Assembly: GCA_947497585.1 (NCBI GenBank)
Contig: CANMHG010000001.1
Span: 744,001-808,000, forward strand
DNA length: 64,000 bases
DNA from: an uncultured Bacillaceae bacterium
GTDB taxonomy: Bacteria; Bacillota; Bacilli; Bacillales; Bacillaceae_L
Reading direction: 5' to 3'
Both the position numbers and the translations under genes were made by a program. Positions within the stretch are counted from its first letter, which is position 1. Each line of letters opens with the position of its first letter. This document shows positions 15,978 through 25,006 of the stretch, piece after piece. The notes beneath the pieces are model-generated. The model was not told where the DNA came from. It did no database searches and saw nothing but the letters and a program-made list of their open reading frames with translations.

Positions 15978-17093
15978 TTACAAGTTACCTCGTTTTTCTT
16001 GTTCACGTTCGATAGATTCAAATAGTGCTTTGAAGTTTCCTTCACCAAATCCGCGAGCACCTTTACGTTGGATGATTTCGATAAATAAGGTTGGGCGGTC
16101 TACAATCGGCTTTGTAAAAATTTGTAGTAGATATCCTTCATCATCACGGTCTACTAAAATATTTAATTCTTTAATTCTTTCAATCTCTTCATCAATTTCA
16201 CCTACGCGTTCTGACAGCATTTCATAATAGGTGTCTGGAGTAGATAAGAACTCAACCCCATTTTTCTTAAGTGTAGCAACAGTGCTACAGATGTCTTCTG
16301 TTAAGATCGCTAAATGCTGAACGCCAGGTCCATTATAGAAATCAAGGTATTCTTGGATTTGCGATTTTCTTTTTCCTTCTGCAGGCTCGTTAATTGGGAA
16401 TTTTATTCTTCCACCGTTATGCATTACTTTAGACATTAGTGCAGAGTATTCTGTTGTAATGTCTTTATCTGTAAAGTGCTTCAATTCTTTAAAGCCCATT
16501 ACATTTGCATAGTAGTCAACCCATTCACCCATGCTTTCTACATTTCCAACCACATGGTCTATTCCAATTAATTCTGCATCTTGGTAAGGAATATTCATTT
16601 CTAAATCATTAAAACCTGGCATGAACGTTCCTTTATAATTTTTACGTTCAACTAACGTATGAATCGTATCTCCATATGTACCGATGACAGCTTTTTTAAC
16701 AATTCCATTATCATCACTTAACTCAAAAGGAGGAATGATCGCTATCCCACCGCGTGACACAGCTTCATTGTAAGCCTTTTCAACATCGTCTACAGTTAAG
16801 GCTACATCTTTTACACCATCACCATGTTTTTTTACAAAAGAAGCCACACGGCTATCTTCTTTTAATGAGCCTGTGATTACTAATCGGATTCTACGTTGCT
16901 GTAAAACATAAGAAACCGTTTCACGATTACCTGTTTCTAACCCTGAATAAGCAACAGGCTTAAATCCAAATGCAGTACAGAAATAATGTGCTGCTTGTTT
17001 TGCATTTCCTGAATAAATCTCTAAATAATCAACTTCTCTTACTGGAAAAAAATCTGCTTGAACAGTCGTATCTTTCATTACTTTTTCTCTCAT
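15978..17093 (-). CDS. hppD: 4-Hydroxyphenylpyruvate dioxygenase
   Basis: Two VOC-type domains are present: one beginning EVDYLEIYSG, and the catalytic one beginning GIDHVVGNVESMGEWVDYY. The three Fe ligands fall in GIDHVVGN, PGVQHLAI and LFIEIIQRKGARGFGEGNF, the last being the C-terminal signature of the enzyme. It turns 4-hydroxyphenylpyruvate into homogentisate. The 371-residue length is typical. GGGGG stands seven bases before the start, and a good SigA-like promoter lies further upstream. It is the first gene of the tyrosine set. Confidence 0.95.
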   Translation of the reverse strand: MREKVMKDTTVQADFFPVREVDYLEIYSGNAKQAAHYFCTAFGFKPVAYSGLETGNRETVSYVLQQRRIRLVITGSLKEDSRVASFVKKHGDGVKDVALTVDDVEKAYNEAVSRGGIAIIPPFELSDDNGIVKKAVIGTYGDTIHTLVERKNYKGTFMPGFNDLEMNIPYQDAELIGIDHVVGNVESMGEWVDYYANVMGFKELKHFTDKDITTEYSALMSKVMHNGGRIKFPINEPAEGKRKSQIQEYLDFYNGPGVQHLAILTEDICSTVATLKKNGVEFLSTPDTYYEMLSERVGEIDEEIERIKELNILVDRDDEGYLLQIFTKPIVDRPTLFIEIIQRKGARGFGEGNFKALFESIEREQEKRGNL

Positions 17094-17132
17094 CTTCGTT
17101 CCCCCTACTAAATTATAATTTTCTGAATTAAT

Positions 17133-17160
17133 AATATAGTAACCTTACAAACTATCTCAA
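17133..17160 (-). promoter_or_regulatory. Putative hppD promoter
   Basis: On the minus strand TTGAGA (17155-17160) and TATATT (17133-17138) are 16 bases apart, about 40 bases upstream of the hppD start. It lies just past a weak hairpin that follows the E3 gene. Confidence 0.5.
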
Positions 17161-17179
17161 GAGTGTAATGTAAAGTTAT

Positions 17180-17203
17180 AACGCTTTTTAGTAGTAAAGC
17201 GTT
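17180..17203 (-). terminator. Weak hairpin after the E3 gene
   Basis: AACGCTTT and AAAGCGTT form an eight-base stem with an eight-base loop, just after the dihydrolipoamide dehydrogenase stop. There is no clean T-run, so termination may be partial. Confidence 0.4.
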
Positions 17204-17210
17204 AATTGCG

Positions 17211-18650
17211 TTATACTTTTTCCTTCACTCTTTTTGGAGCAGAATGAATTGCTTGGTCCTTCAATGCTTCTACTGCCTCAAGAATTGCTTCATTCATGCT
17301 TGGGTGTGGATATAATGGAAAACTTAAATCCTCGTCTCTAGCAACCATTTCTAGGGCAGTTGTCCCCATTGAAATTAGTTCAGTTGCTCCTTCACCGATG
17401 ATATGCATACCTAATAACACGTTCGTCTTTTGATCCATAACCACTTTAACTAACCCGTCTTTTTGTCCGATAAGGGTAGCATAGCCATTTCCAGCAACTG
17501 AAAATTGACCCGTTTGAATCTCATAGCCTTGTTCTGAGGCTTCTTTTTCTGTTAAACCTACCATAGCAATAGGAGGTAGTGTTTTTGCAATAATGGGAAG
17601 GAAAGTTAGGTCAACCTCTGATGACAAACCAGCACACATTTCTGCAGCAACTTTTCCCTCTTTAATGGCCTTCACAGCTAATTGTGGCCCTCCAGTAACA
17701 TCACCGACGGCAAAAATATGAGATTGTGAAGTTTCACAATGTTTATTGGCTAAAATAAACCCATTTTCATTCATACTTACTCCAATTCGTTCTAATCCTA
17801 ATTCCTTTGTATTTGGAGCAAAGCCGCCTGATGAAACAAAAACCTTTGAACCCTTAAGTTGTAACGGTTCTCCTTTTACTACTAGATTTAGAGTGCATTC
17901 TTCAGCAACAGAAGAAGCATCAAGTACCTCTGCACCTTTGATCACTTTTATTTTTGACTTTTTAAAGATACGTAGCAGCTCTCGATTAATGGTGTCATCA
18001 AACGGCAGATCTTCCTTCTGCCCATCAAGAACGAGTGTTACCTCAACTCCAAATGAATGAAAGTTCATCGCCATTTCAAGTGCAATGTAATCACTTCCAT
18101 ACACAATTAGGTTTTCAGGTAATTCCTCGAGGCTTGTTATTGTCCACGGATTAAGAAGTAAAGTACCTTCTACATTCGTAAACTCATTTGGTATGTAAGG
18201 TGAACAACCTGTGGCAATGATTGCTTGCTTAAATCGATATATTTCATACTGGTCTCCACTTTCCACACCAATTTTAAACTCTGATAAAAAGAAGGCATGA
18301 CCTGTAATCAGTTCGATTTTGTTTACCTTACATAAGGACTCGACTCCTTTGCGTAACTGTTCCACCACTTTATTCTTATAATCAACTAAATTGGTAAGAT
18401 GAAAAGTAGGGTTTACACCCTCTATCCCGAAATTGCCAAAGTCCTTAACAGAAGTTAACTTTTTAGCACTTTCGGTAAAAACCTTAGAAGGTATACACCC
18501 TTTATTAAGACAGACTCCACCTAGATTCTCTTTTTCTATTAAAGTAACTGATTTTCCAAGTTGAGCGGCTCTAATTGCCGCATGATATCCACCTGGTCCA
18601 CCACCAATAATAACTACATCTCTTTCATGTGCTAGTTCACCTACAACCAT
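17211..18650 (-). CDS. lpdA: Dihydrolipoamide dehydrogenase (E3 of the adjacent complex)
   Basis: The FAD motif VVIIGGGPGGYHAAIRAAQLG and the redox disulfide GGVCLNKGCIPSK (Cys47 and Cys52) are present. An NAD-binding region, AVGDVTGGPQLAVKA and a C-terminal HPSMNEAI with the active-site His complete the enzyme. It reoxidises dihydrolipoyl groups of E2 and makes NADH. It starts one base after the E2 stop with GGAGATG upstream. It completes an E1a-E1b-E2-E3 operon behind phenylalanine dehydrogenase. The gene name is generic; a specific alias (for example lpdV) is not justified. Confidence 0.93.
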   Translation of the reverse strand: MVVGELAHERDVVIIGGGPGGYHAAIRAAQLGKSVTLIEKENLGGVCLNKGCIPSKVFTESAKKLTSVKDFGNFGIEGVNPTFHLTNLVDYKNKVVEQLRKGVESLCKVNKIELITGHAFFLSEFKIGVESGDQYEIYRFKQAIIATGCSPYIPNEFTNVEGTLLLNPWTITSLEELPENLIVYGSDYIALEMAMNFHSFGVEVTLVLDGQKEDLPFDDTINRELLRIFKKSKIKVIKGAEVLDASSVAEECTLNLVVKGEPLQLKGSKVFVSSGGFAPNTKELGLERIGVSMNENGFILANKHCETSQSHIFAVGDVTGGPQLAVKAIKEGKVAAEMCAGLSSEVDLTFLPIIAKTLPPIAMVGLTEKEASEQGYEIQTGQFSVAGNGYATLIGQKDGLVKVVMDQKTNVLLGMHIIGEGATELISMGTTALEMVARDEDLSFPLYPHPSMNEAILEAVEALKDQAIHSAPKRVKEKV

Positions 18651-19877
18651 TTATATCATCTCCAACAGTAGTAGTTTTGGGTCCTTAATTAAAGTTGCAA
18701 AACGATTTGTAAATGCAACCGCTGTTGCTCCATCGGTAACACGATGGTCAAAGGACATTGATAGATTCATAATGGAGCGAATGACAATTTGGTCATCATC
18801 TGTCACGACTGGCATTTTCTTCGTTTTGTGGAAGGAAATTAACCCAACCTCAGGATGTTGTATGATCGGAGTAGCTCCAATACTTCCACCAAGTGGACCA
18901 ACATTACTAATCGTAAAAGTTCCACCTGATATATCGTTCATAGTCAGCTTGTTCGCTTGAGCCTTTTGAGTCAGATTTTTCATCTCATCATGAATCTGCA
19001 GAAGAGGTTTCGTTTGTACATCCCGAATAACCGGAACAATTAACCCTTCCGGAGTATCTGTAGCAATTCCGATGTTATGGTTGGATTTCAACTTAATTTG
19101 CTCATTGTTTTCATCAAGCTCTGCATTGAAGATTGGAAACTCCTTTAAACAGATCGAAATTGCCTTAATAAAAAATGCAGTCGCTGAAATAGATTTGTTT
19201 AAAGCCTTAAGCTCAGACCGGAATTGGATTAAATTTGTAACATCCACTTCCTCAAAATGAGTGCAATGTGGAATGGTATAAACAGATCTGACCATACTCT
19301 TAGCAATCTGTTTTCTACGTCCCCGGAACGGTATTGTTTCAGTAGAAACTGGAGATTGTGGAGAAGAAACAGCTACCTTTTCAACTTTTTCTATTTTATT
19401 TGCTGATTCTATAGGAGTATCATCGATTGTATCTCCTTTTTCAAGGAATCTATAAATATCTTCATCTGTAATTCTTCCTGCAGCGCCTGTACCTGGTACT
19501 ACCGAAATATCCACCTGGTTCTCTCTAGCAATTTTTCTAGTATAAGGTGATGCCATAACACGTCTACTTTTATTCGTTTCAAAATTAATGACTTTTTTTG
19601 GTTCTATGGCCTTTACCACTTCATTAGGTAGATCAACTGCATTCCCATCCTCAATGATTAATAACGTCGTACCAACACGAACGGTTTGCCCTTGTTCCAC
19701 TAATAATTCCTTCACAATGCCATTTTTAGGAGAGGGAATTTCTGCAGTCATTTTGTCCGTTTGTACCTCAACTAACGGATCATCTATGTTAACTGAATCC
19801 CCAGGCTTGACTAAGAAACAGTTGATGTCCGCTTCTGTCATACCTTCACCAATATCATGAAGCTTTACCTCGATCAT
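18651..19877 (-). CDS. 2-Oxo acid dehydrogenase E2, dihydrolipoyl acyltransferase
   Basis: One lipoyl domain carries the target lysine in VQTDKMTAEIP (Lys42). A peripheral-subunit-binding domain (VMASPYTRKIARE to ITDEDIYRFLEKG, about residues 105-145) follows a linker. The catalytic acyltransferase domain ends with SFDHRVTDGA (catalytic His and Asp). A single lipoyl domain and the 408-residue length are usual for branched-chain or acetoin-type E2. The acyl group is not told by the sequence. AGGAGG precedes the start. Position behind pdh and E1 suggests a phenylacetyl or related acyl group. Confidence 0.93.
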   Translation of the reverse strand: MIEVKLHDIGEGMTEADINCFLVKPGDSVNIDDPLVEVQTDKMTAEIPSPKNGIVKELLVEQGQTVRVGTTLLIIEDGNAVDLPNEVVKAIEPKKVINFETNKSRRVMASPYTRKIARENQVDISVVPGTGAAGRITDEDIYRFLEKGDTIDDTPIESANKIEKVEKVAVSSPQSPVSTETIPFRGRRKQIAKSMVRSVYTIPHCTHFEEVDVTNLIQFRSELKALNKSISATAFFIKAISICLKEFPIFNAELDENNEQIKLKSNHNIGIATDTPEGLIVPVIRDVQTKPLLQIHDEMKNLTQKAQANKLTMNDISGGTFTISNVGPLGGSIGATPIIQHPEVGLISFHKTKKMPVVTDDDQIVIRSIMNLSMSFDHRVTDGATAVAFTNRFATLIKDPKLLLLEMI

Positions 19878-19888
19878 CTTTTCCCCTC

Positions 19889-20884
19889 CTAAAATGTCAT
19901 CACTTTATTTATTGCATGTACAACACGTTGTGTGGTAGGTAAATAATGGTTTTCAAATCCAAAATATGGAACAGGTACATCGAAGCCAGTCACACGTTCA
20001 ATTGGTGCTTTCTGAAAAAGAAATGATGTATCATTAATAATCGAAACGATATCATTGCCGACTCCACCTGTAGCATGTGCCTCATGAACAATAACCGTTC
20101 TACCAGTCTTTTGTACAGACTCTGCAATAATATCTTTATCTAAAGGATAAAGGGTACGCAGATCAATAAGGTCACAGCTTACACCCTGTTCCTTCATTTC
20201 CTCGACGGCTTTCTGTGCAACAGGAATCATCGCTCCCCAAGCTAGAACAGTAACATCATCACCTTCTATTAACTTCTTTCCTTTTCCTATTTCAACGGTG
20301 TATTTACCTTCTGGAACCTCCTCACGCCCAGCACGATAGTTGTGCATTGGTTCTAAAAATAAAACAGGATCTGGATCTTCAATCGCTGCAATTAACAAGC
20401 CTTTTGCATCATAGGGATTAGAAGGACAAACAACTTTAATCCCAGGCATGTGGGTAAAAATAGCTTCTGTACTGTCACAATGAATTTCCGGTGCTCTTAC
20501 ACCAGCTCCATATGGGGCACGAATGACCATTGGCACAGTGAAATGTCCCATTGTTCTCATTCGTAAACGTGAAGCATGTGTCATGATTTGCTCATAAGCA
20601 GGATAAATAAAACCAAGAAATTGTATTTCTACAACTGGACGGAACCCGTTTACAGCCATCCCAATTGCAGCACCTACGAAACCGGCTTCACTTAGAGGAG
20701 TATCCATTACCCTTGTCTCACCATACTTTTGTTGTAAACCATCTGTAGCACGAAACACTCCACCATTCCTACCAATATCTTCACCTAGAACGATAACTTC
20801 CTCTGATTCTCCTAGCATTGTATCCATTGCATCTGTAATTGCTTGAACAAGGGTTAATGATTTTGTATTAATTGCTGTTGTCAC
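19889..20884 (-). CDS. 2-Oxo acid dehydrogenase E1 beta subunit
   Basis: The transketolase-like pyrimidine-binding domain (VIVLGEDIGRNGGVFRATDGL; TPLSEAGFVGAAIGMAVNG) and the C-terminal domain (DLRTLYPLDKD, VHEAHATGGVGND) give a typical 331-residue E1 beta. With the alpha subunit it decarboxylates a 2-oxo acid on thiamine diphosphate and passes the acyl group to lipoyl-E2. The GTG start overlaps the E1 alpha stop (TAGTG), so both subunits are coupled for equal synthesis. Confidence 0.93.
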   Translation of the reverse strand: MTTAINTKSLTLVQAITDAMDTMLGESEEVIVLGEDIGRNGGVFRATDGLQQKYGETRVMDTPLSEAGFVGAAIGMAVNGFRPVVEIQFLGFIYPAYEQIMTHASRLRMRTMGHFTVPMVIRAPYGAGVRAPEIHCDSTEAIFTHMPGIKVVCPSNPYDAKGLLIAAIEDPDPVLFLEPMHNYRAGREEVPEGKYTVEIGKGKKLIEGDDVTVLAWGAMIPVAQKAVEEMKEQGVSCDLIDLRTLYPLDKDIIAESVQKTGRTVIVHEAHATGGVGNDIVSIINDTSFLFQKAPIERVTGFDVPVPYFGFENHYLPTTQRVVHAINKVMTF

Positions 20885-21951
20885 TATCTTCCACCCCCTA
20901 TTAACTTTAAGTAATCTTGTTTCTGCTGCTCAATAGTCCATGTTGGTGTTTCAAACACATGGTCAAAAATATCCGCAGGGTTCGCAGCTGGATATTGTTC
21001 CATTTCACTAACGGCAGCTTCAATTTCTTCTGCAGCTTTCACTTCGACTTCCTTCACCCAGTTCTCATCATACATGCCTTCATTTTTCATCCAACGCTCT
21101 AGACGGAGAATCGGATCAATTTCATTTCTTCGCTCGTTACTTTCTGCTTGATCACGGTATTTGGTTGGGTCATCAGCTGTTGTATGTGCTCCATATCTCC
21201 AAGTTAATGCTTCAATTAAAGTTGGACCCTCACCATTTCGCGCACGTTCCAATGCATTTAATGTTTCAAAATACACAGCAAAGACATCGTTGCCATCAAT
21301 TCTGATACCAGGCATATCATAAGCGATGGCTTTTTGCGCAATGGTTTTTGAGTTCATTTGTTTATGTATCGGTACAGATATCGCATATTGGTTGTTTTGA
21401 TTAAAGAAGACGACAGGAGCCTTTACAACACTTGCAAAGTTTAATCCTTCATGGAAGTCACCTTCAGAGGTTGCTCCATCCCCAAAGTAGGCAATGGCTG
21501 CATTTTTAGTTCCTTTAAGTTTTTCTGCATAAGCAGCTCCAGCTGCATGTGGTAATTGTGTAGCAATCGGAATACCCGGGGGAAAGATTTTCTTTCCAAC
21601 TGGTGGTACGCATCCTTCATTACGTCCATTCCAAAAAAGAAGGATGTTTCGTAATGAATGGCCAAAAGTCATGGCCGCTCCATGGTCACGATAGGTTGGA
21701 AAGAACCAATCATCATCGTTTAAAGCTAATGCACTACCAACCTGTGATGCCTCTTGTCCCTCATATGGTGCATAAGTTCCAATTCTCCCTTGTCGTTGAA
21801 GACTTATGGCCTTTCTGTCAAAGACTCTAATTCGAATTAAATGTTGAAGAAAGCTCTTAGCGAGTTCTTCTGTAATCTTATCCTTATATTGTGGAGAAAC
21901 AAGATTTCCTTGTGTATCTATCACTTGTACAATCGGAAATTCAACTTGCAT
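20884..21951 (-). CDS. 2-Oxo acid dehydrogenase E1 alpha subunit
   Basis: The thiamine diphosphate motif is clear, from GDGATSEGDFHEGLNFA to FFNQNNQYAIS. Upstream come TYAPYEGQEASQVG and the phosphorylation-loop-like RYGAHTTADDPTKYR. The 355-residue form looks more like PdhA-type E1 alpha than the shorter BkdAA. It is placed directly behind phenylalanine dehydrogenase rather than with ptb/buk/bcd genes. That makes an arylpyruvate a plausible substrate; pyruvate or branched-chain oxo acids remain possible. Confidence 0.9.
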   Translation of the reverse strand: MQVEFPIVQVIDTQGNLVSPQYKDKITEELAKSFLQHLIRIRVFDRKAISLQRQGRIGTYAPYEGQEASQVGSALALNDDDWFFPTYRDHGAAMTFGHSLRNILLFWNGRNEGCVPPVGKKIFPPGIPIATQLPHAAGAAYAEKLKGTKNAAIAYFGDGATSEGDFHEGLNFASVVKAPVVFFNQNNQYAISVPIHKQMNSKTIAQKAIAYDMPGIRIDGNDVFAVYFETLNALERARNGEGPTLIEALTWRYGAHTTADDPTKYRDQAESNERRNEIDPILRLERWMKNEGMYDENWVKEVEVKAAEEIEAAVSEMEQYPAANPADIFDHVFETPTWTIEQQKQDYLKLIGGGR

Positions 21952-22026
21952 AATCCTCCCCCTCTCATAGATTGCTAGTTTTGTAACATATTCACTATTT
22001 TTATGTTGTTATATTTATAAAAAAAA

Positions 22027-23184
22027 TCACGTTCGTACTGCCCATTTGGGACGTTTATTGTGTGAGAAAAAGCTGTTACGCTGTGTTCTCGCTTTAATTC
22101 GTTGTTCACAGAACTGATTTGCTGCCTCGACTGTTGTAATTCCTTGTTCAGTTGAATACTGATACACATTTAAAAGAGAATTATAGATTGCTTTAGTTTG
22201 TCGTAATACTCGTTCTTTATTAGGAGTATAAAGCTCATCAGCTACTTGAATTAATCCACCAGCATTAACAATATAATCAGGTGCGTAAAGGATGCCGCGT
22301 TCTTGTAACAGTTGACCATGCTTCATTTCAAGAAGCTGATTGTTTGCTGATCCTACAATAGCCTTAACTCTAAGTTGGTCAATTGTTTTATCATTAATAA
22401 TTCCACCCATCGCACAGGGGATGAAGATATCTGCATCTGCACTATAAATTTCGTCGGTACTAACAACTTTAATTCCTGCACCAAGTTGCTTTGCCTTTTC
22501 AACTAGCATATCAATTGCCTGCTGATTGATATCTGTTACATACAGGTCTGCTCCTTCTTCTAGCAGTCTTTCTGCAACTTTATATCCAACCTTCCCAAGT
22601 CCTTGAATCGAATAACTCCTGCCAGATAAGTCATCTGTGCCCCATATTACTTTGTTCGTTGCCTGTAAACCATAAATAACACCTTGAGCAGTCGGAACCG
22701 AAGAGTCACCACTTCCACCATAAGCCTCGTCAACACCAACAATACAATTTGTTTCTTTTAAAGCATGCACGAAATCATCTGTTGTCGTTCCCATATCTGT
22801 ACCTGTATAGAAACGCCCATTTAGAGATTCAACAAATTGGCCAAAGGCACGGAATAGCTCTGGACTCTTATCTTTTGTTGGGTCACCAATGATTACAGCT
22901 TTCCCACCACCAAAATCCACATCGGAAACAGCGCATTTATACGTCATTCCTTTTGATAATCTCAATACATCCTCTAACGCTTCATCCACACTTTTATAGG
23001 GATACATACGGCACCCACCTAAAGCTGGTCCTAGCTTTGTACTATGAATAGCGATGATTGCTTGGAGACCTGTTGCCTCATCATTACAAAAAACGACCTG
23101 TTCATGCTCTCGTATTTTCATAAAAAGATCCATTTGTGTAGAATCCCCCTTTTTTCCAGTTCCTTTGGTAGCGCTTTCAATCAT
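22027..23184 (-). CDS. pdh: Phenylalanine dehydrogenase (Glu/Leu/Phe/Val dehydrogenase family)
   Basis: The dimerisation and catalytic domain has [13 protein letters not shown], the lysine-bearing [22 protein letters not shown] in sequence, and [13 protein letters not shown]. The NAD domain has [13 protein letters not shown]. The text, including the C-terminal [12 protein letters not shown], reads much closer to Bacillus/Lysinibacillus phenylalanine dehydrogenase than to leucine dehydrogenase. It converts phenylalanine and NAD to phenylpyruvate and ammonia. I start at the ATG preceded by AAGGGGAT; a start 39 bases upstream is less likely. The E1 alpha gene follows in the same operon. Confidence 0.85.
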   Translation of the reverse strand: MIESATKGTGKKGDSTQMDLFMKIREHEQVVFCNDEATGLQAIIAIHSTKLGPALGGCRMYPYKSVDEALEDVLRLSKGMTYKCAVSDVDFGGGKAVIIGDPTKDKSPELFRAFGQFVESLNGRFYTGTDMGTTTDDFVHALKETNCIVGVDEAYGGSGDSSVPTAQGVIYGLQATNKVIWGTDDLSGRSYSIQGLGKVGYKVAERLLEEGADLYVTDINQQAIDMLVEKAKQLGAGIKVVSTDEIYSADADIFIPCAMGGIINDKTIDQLRVKAIVGSANNQLLEMKHGQLLQERGILYAPDYIVNAGGLIQVADELYTPNKERVLRQTKAIYNSLLNVYQYSTEQGITTVEAANQFCEQRIKARTQRNSFFSHNKRPKWAVRT

Positions 23185-23240
23185 TTTTGATCCATCCCCT
23201 TTATTTATATATTCTATAAGCAATTGTTAAAGTCGTTCTT

Positions 23241-23627
23241 TTACCCTTTAATGGCCTGCTGAATTTGAGTTTTTGGAAGGATAACTTGCTTTACCTCACC
23301 GACACCTATTACCCCCTTTTCATTATGGATAGATACTTTTGTCATGACGATATTATCTAGTAATCTATCGAGAGTTGCAGTGACTGTGAGAATAGATCCT
23401 TGTGGTGATGGGGCAATATGTTTAACATTAACAGCTGCGCCCATACCTTCCTCATGCTCTTCTAAAAAGGGAAGGATGATTTGTCTTGATGCCCATTCCA
23501 TGTGGTATACCATCGATACTGTGGAATATACTGGGTGCACGACTTTACCTTCGAACTGGGCAAACATTTCAGGTGTAACCTGAACCTTTAATGTTGCTTT
23601 ATGCCCCTCAATTAAACCAGGTTTCAT
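23241..23627 (-). CDS. Hotdog-fold thioesterase-like protein (FlK-like)
   Basis: The 128-residue protein shows the hotdog pattern, with HPVYSTVSMVYHMEWASRQIILPFLEEHEEGMGAAVNVKHIAPSPQGS. This resembles FlK-type and related small thioesterases, where Thr/Glu/His residues act on acyl-CoA. It is the first gene of the operon with pdh and the 2-oxo acid dehydrogenase. It could therefore recover CoA from dead-end aryl-CoA esters, as PaaI does in other bacteria. That role is inference. GGGGG precedes the ATG. Confidence 0.7.
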   Translation of the reverse strand: MKPGLIEGHKATLKVQVTPEMFAQFEGKVVHPVYSTVSMVYHMEWASRQIILPFLEEHEEGMGAAVNVKHIAPSPQGSILTVTATLDRLLDNIVMTKVSIHNEKGVIGVGEVKQVILPKTQIQQAIKG

Positions 23628-23661
23628 TTCGAATCCCCCAACTCACACTATCAAGTATATG

Positions 23662-23707
23662 ACGTTTATTTAACGATATAATACCATTTCGTTAAATAAG
23701 TAGTCAA
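23662..23707 (-). promoter_or_regulatory. Promoter and operator of the pdh/2-oxo acid dehydrogenase operon
   Basis: On the minus strand TTGACT (23702-23707) and TATTAT (23678-23683) are 18 bases apart. A perfect 11-base inverted repeat, TTATTTAACGA (23666-23676) and TCGTTAAATAA (23689-23699), straddles the -10 box. The plus-strand string ACGTTTATTTAACGA (23662-23676) matches a string in the paaA upstream region at 13 of 15 bases. Confidence 0.7.
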
Positions 23708-23840
23708 TGAATTGTGTTAATTTTTAACCAATTCACACGAATATAAAAATTCTTACTCTTTTAGGTTAATGCTTCAACTTAGTAAAGTCGACTTTAATAA
23801 AATGAGATGCTTAGCACTTACAACAATATACAGATACTGT

Positions 23841-24116
23841 TTTATGTGACCTCTCTTTGCTAAAAACCTCTTGATGAGGTCACATTAATCCATTTATGTT
23901 ACCTCGTTTTGCTCAAATCCCCTGGATGAAGGCTCATAGATCTGTTTATGTTACCTCGTTTTGCTTAAATCCCCTGGATGAAGGCTCATAAATCGGTTTA
24001 TGTTACCTCGTTTTGCTTAAAACCCCTGGACGAGGGAACATAAATCTATTTATGTGACCTCATTTTGCTCAAATAGCTCTATGAGGGTTCATAAAATTTT
24101 TATGCAACCTTATTAG
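23841..24116. repeat. Intergenic tandem array, 52-bp period, five units plus a degenerate one
   Basis: The anchor ACCTC is at 23849, 23901, 23953, 24005 and 24057, exactly 52 bases apart, with a degraded copy near 24107. Units run from TTTATGTNACCTC to GAGGNNACATAAA-like ends, so each can form a hairpin. The clearest are the first unit and the fourth. It separates the importer operon from the pdh operon. Confidence 0.88.
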
Positions 24117-24163
24117 TTTAGAAACCTACAAGTCGATCATTTTATATGTCTTTAAACAATAAT

Positions 24164-24202
24164 AAAAAGGGAATAACTAGTCTCCTAATTAATCCCTTTT
24201 TT
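24164..24202 (-). terminator. Terminator of the ABC importer operon
   Basis: AAAAAGGGA and TCCCTTTTT form a strong stem, extended by TTAnT pairs. T-runs flank it on either strand just past the ATPase stop. Confidence 0.75.
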
Positions 24203-24211
24203 CAAATTTCA

Positions 24212-25006
24212 CTATGACAATAAAGCTCGGTCGTTTGTCATTTTTGTTCCACGGATTCGTTGGAATTCGTTTAGTAGTTTTTCGATGGTTAGATCTTTTT
24301 TCTTGTTTTCTTCCACTTCTAGAATGATTTGGCCTTTGTCCATCATAATTAGGCGGTTTCCTAGGTCTAGGGCCTGTTGCATGTTATGGGTAACCATTAG
24401 GGTTGTGAGTCCATACTTTTCAACGATCTCTTTTGTTAGATTCGTTATTAGCTCTGCCCTTGATGGGTCCAATGCAGCAGTGTGCTCATCTAATAAAAGA
24501 ATAGCAGGCTCCGTAAATGTTGCCATTAATAAAGAAAGTGCCTGCCTTTCACCACCAGATAATAATCCAACTTTTGCAGACAAACGGTTTTCTAGACCTA
24601 GATGTAGCGATTCTAATACTTCTTTAAAATATTCTTTTCTCTTTTTTGTAACACCTATTCTTAGTGTCCTTTGTTTATTTCGGGAGTAAGCCATGGCCAA
24701 ATTCTCTTCAATCGTCATATTTGGAGCTGTCCCAGCCATCGGATCCTGGAAGACCCTGCCTATTAGTTTAGCTCGTTTATATTCTGACATTGAGGTTACG
24801 TCTTTGCCGTCAATCACAACATTACCGACATCTGGAGTTAATACTCCTGATATCACATTCATTAACGTCGACTTACCAGCACCGTTACTTCCAATTATCG
24901 TGACAAAATCGCCTCGTTTAAGAGTTAAATTCGTCCAATCAAGTGCTATCTTCTCATCAGGGGTTCCCTCATTAAACACTTTATGAATCTGATTTAAATG
25001 CAGCAT
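24212..25006 (-). CDS. ABC transporter ATP-binding protein (TrpXYZ-type importer)
   Basis: Walker A GSNGAGKST, signature LLSGGERQAL and Walker B LLLDEHTAALDP followed by the H-loop TLMVTHNM make a complete ATPase of 264 residues. I start at the ATG with AGGGGGG six bases upstream; it overlaps the permease gene by 26 bases. It powers the importer made with the permease and lipoprotein genes upstream. Solute-binding proteins of this type (ABC_sub_bind family) are known for tryptophan or tyrosine uptake. The substrate here is inferred as an aromatic amino acid. Confidence 0.88.
   Translation of the reverse strand: MLHLNQIHKVFNEGTPDEKIALDWTNLTLKRGDFVTIIGSNGAGKSTLMNVISGVLTPDVGNVVIDGKDVTSMSEYKRAKLIGRVFQDPMAGTAPNMTIEENLAMAYSRNKQRTLRIGVTKKRKEYFKEVLESLHLGLENRLSAKVGLLSGGERQALSLLMATFTEPAILLLDEHTAALDPSRAELITNLTKEIVEKYGLTTLMVTHNMQQALDLGNRLIMMDKGQIILEVEENKKKDLTIEKLLNEFQRIRGTKMTNDRALLS

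Noticed and set aside
23841..24116. CRISPR array
   Set aside because: Units are imperfect, contiguous hairpin repeats with no constant repeat and unique spacer alternation, and no cas genes are near. The same holds at 11.7, 47.5 and 60.9 kb.
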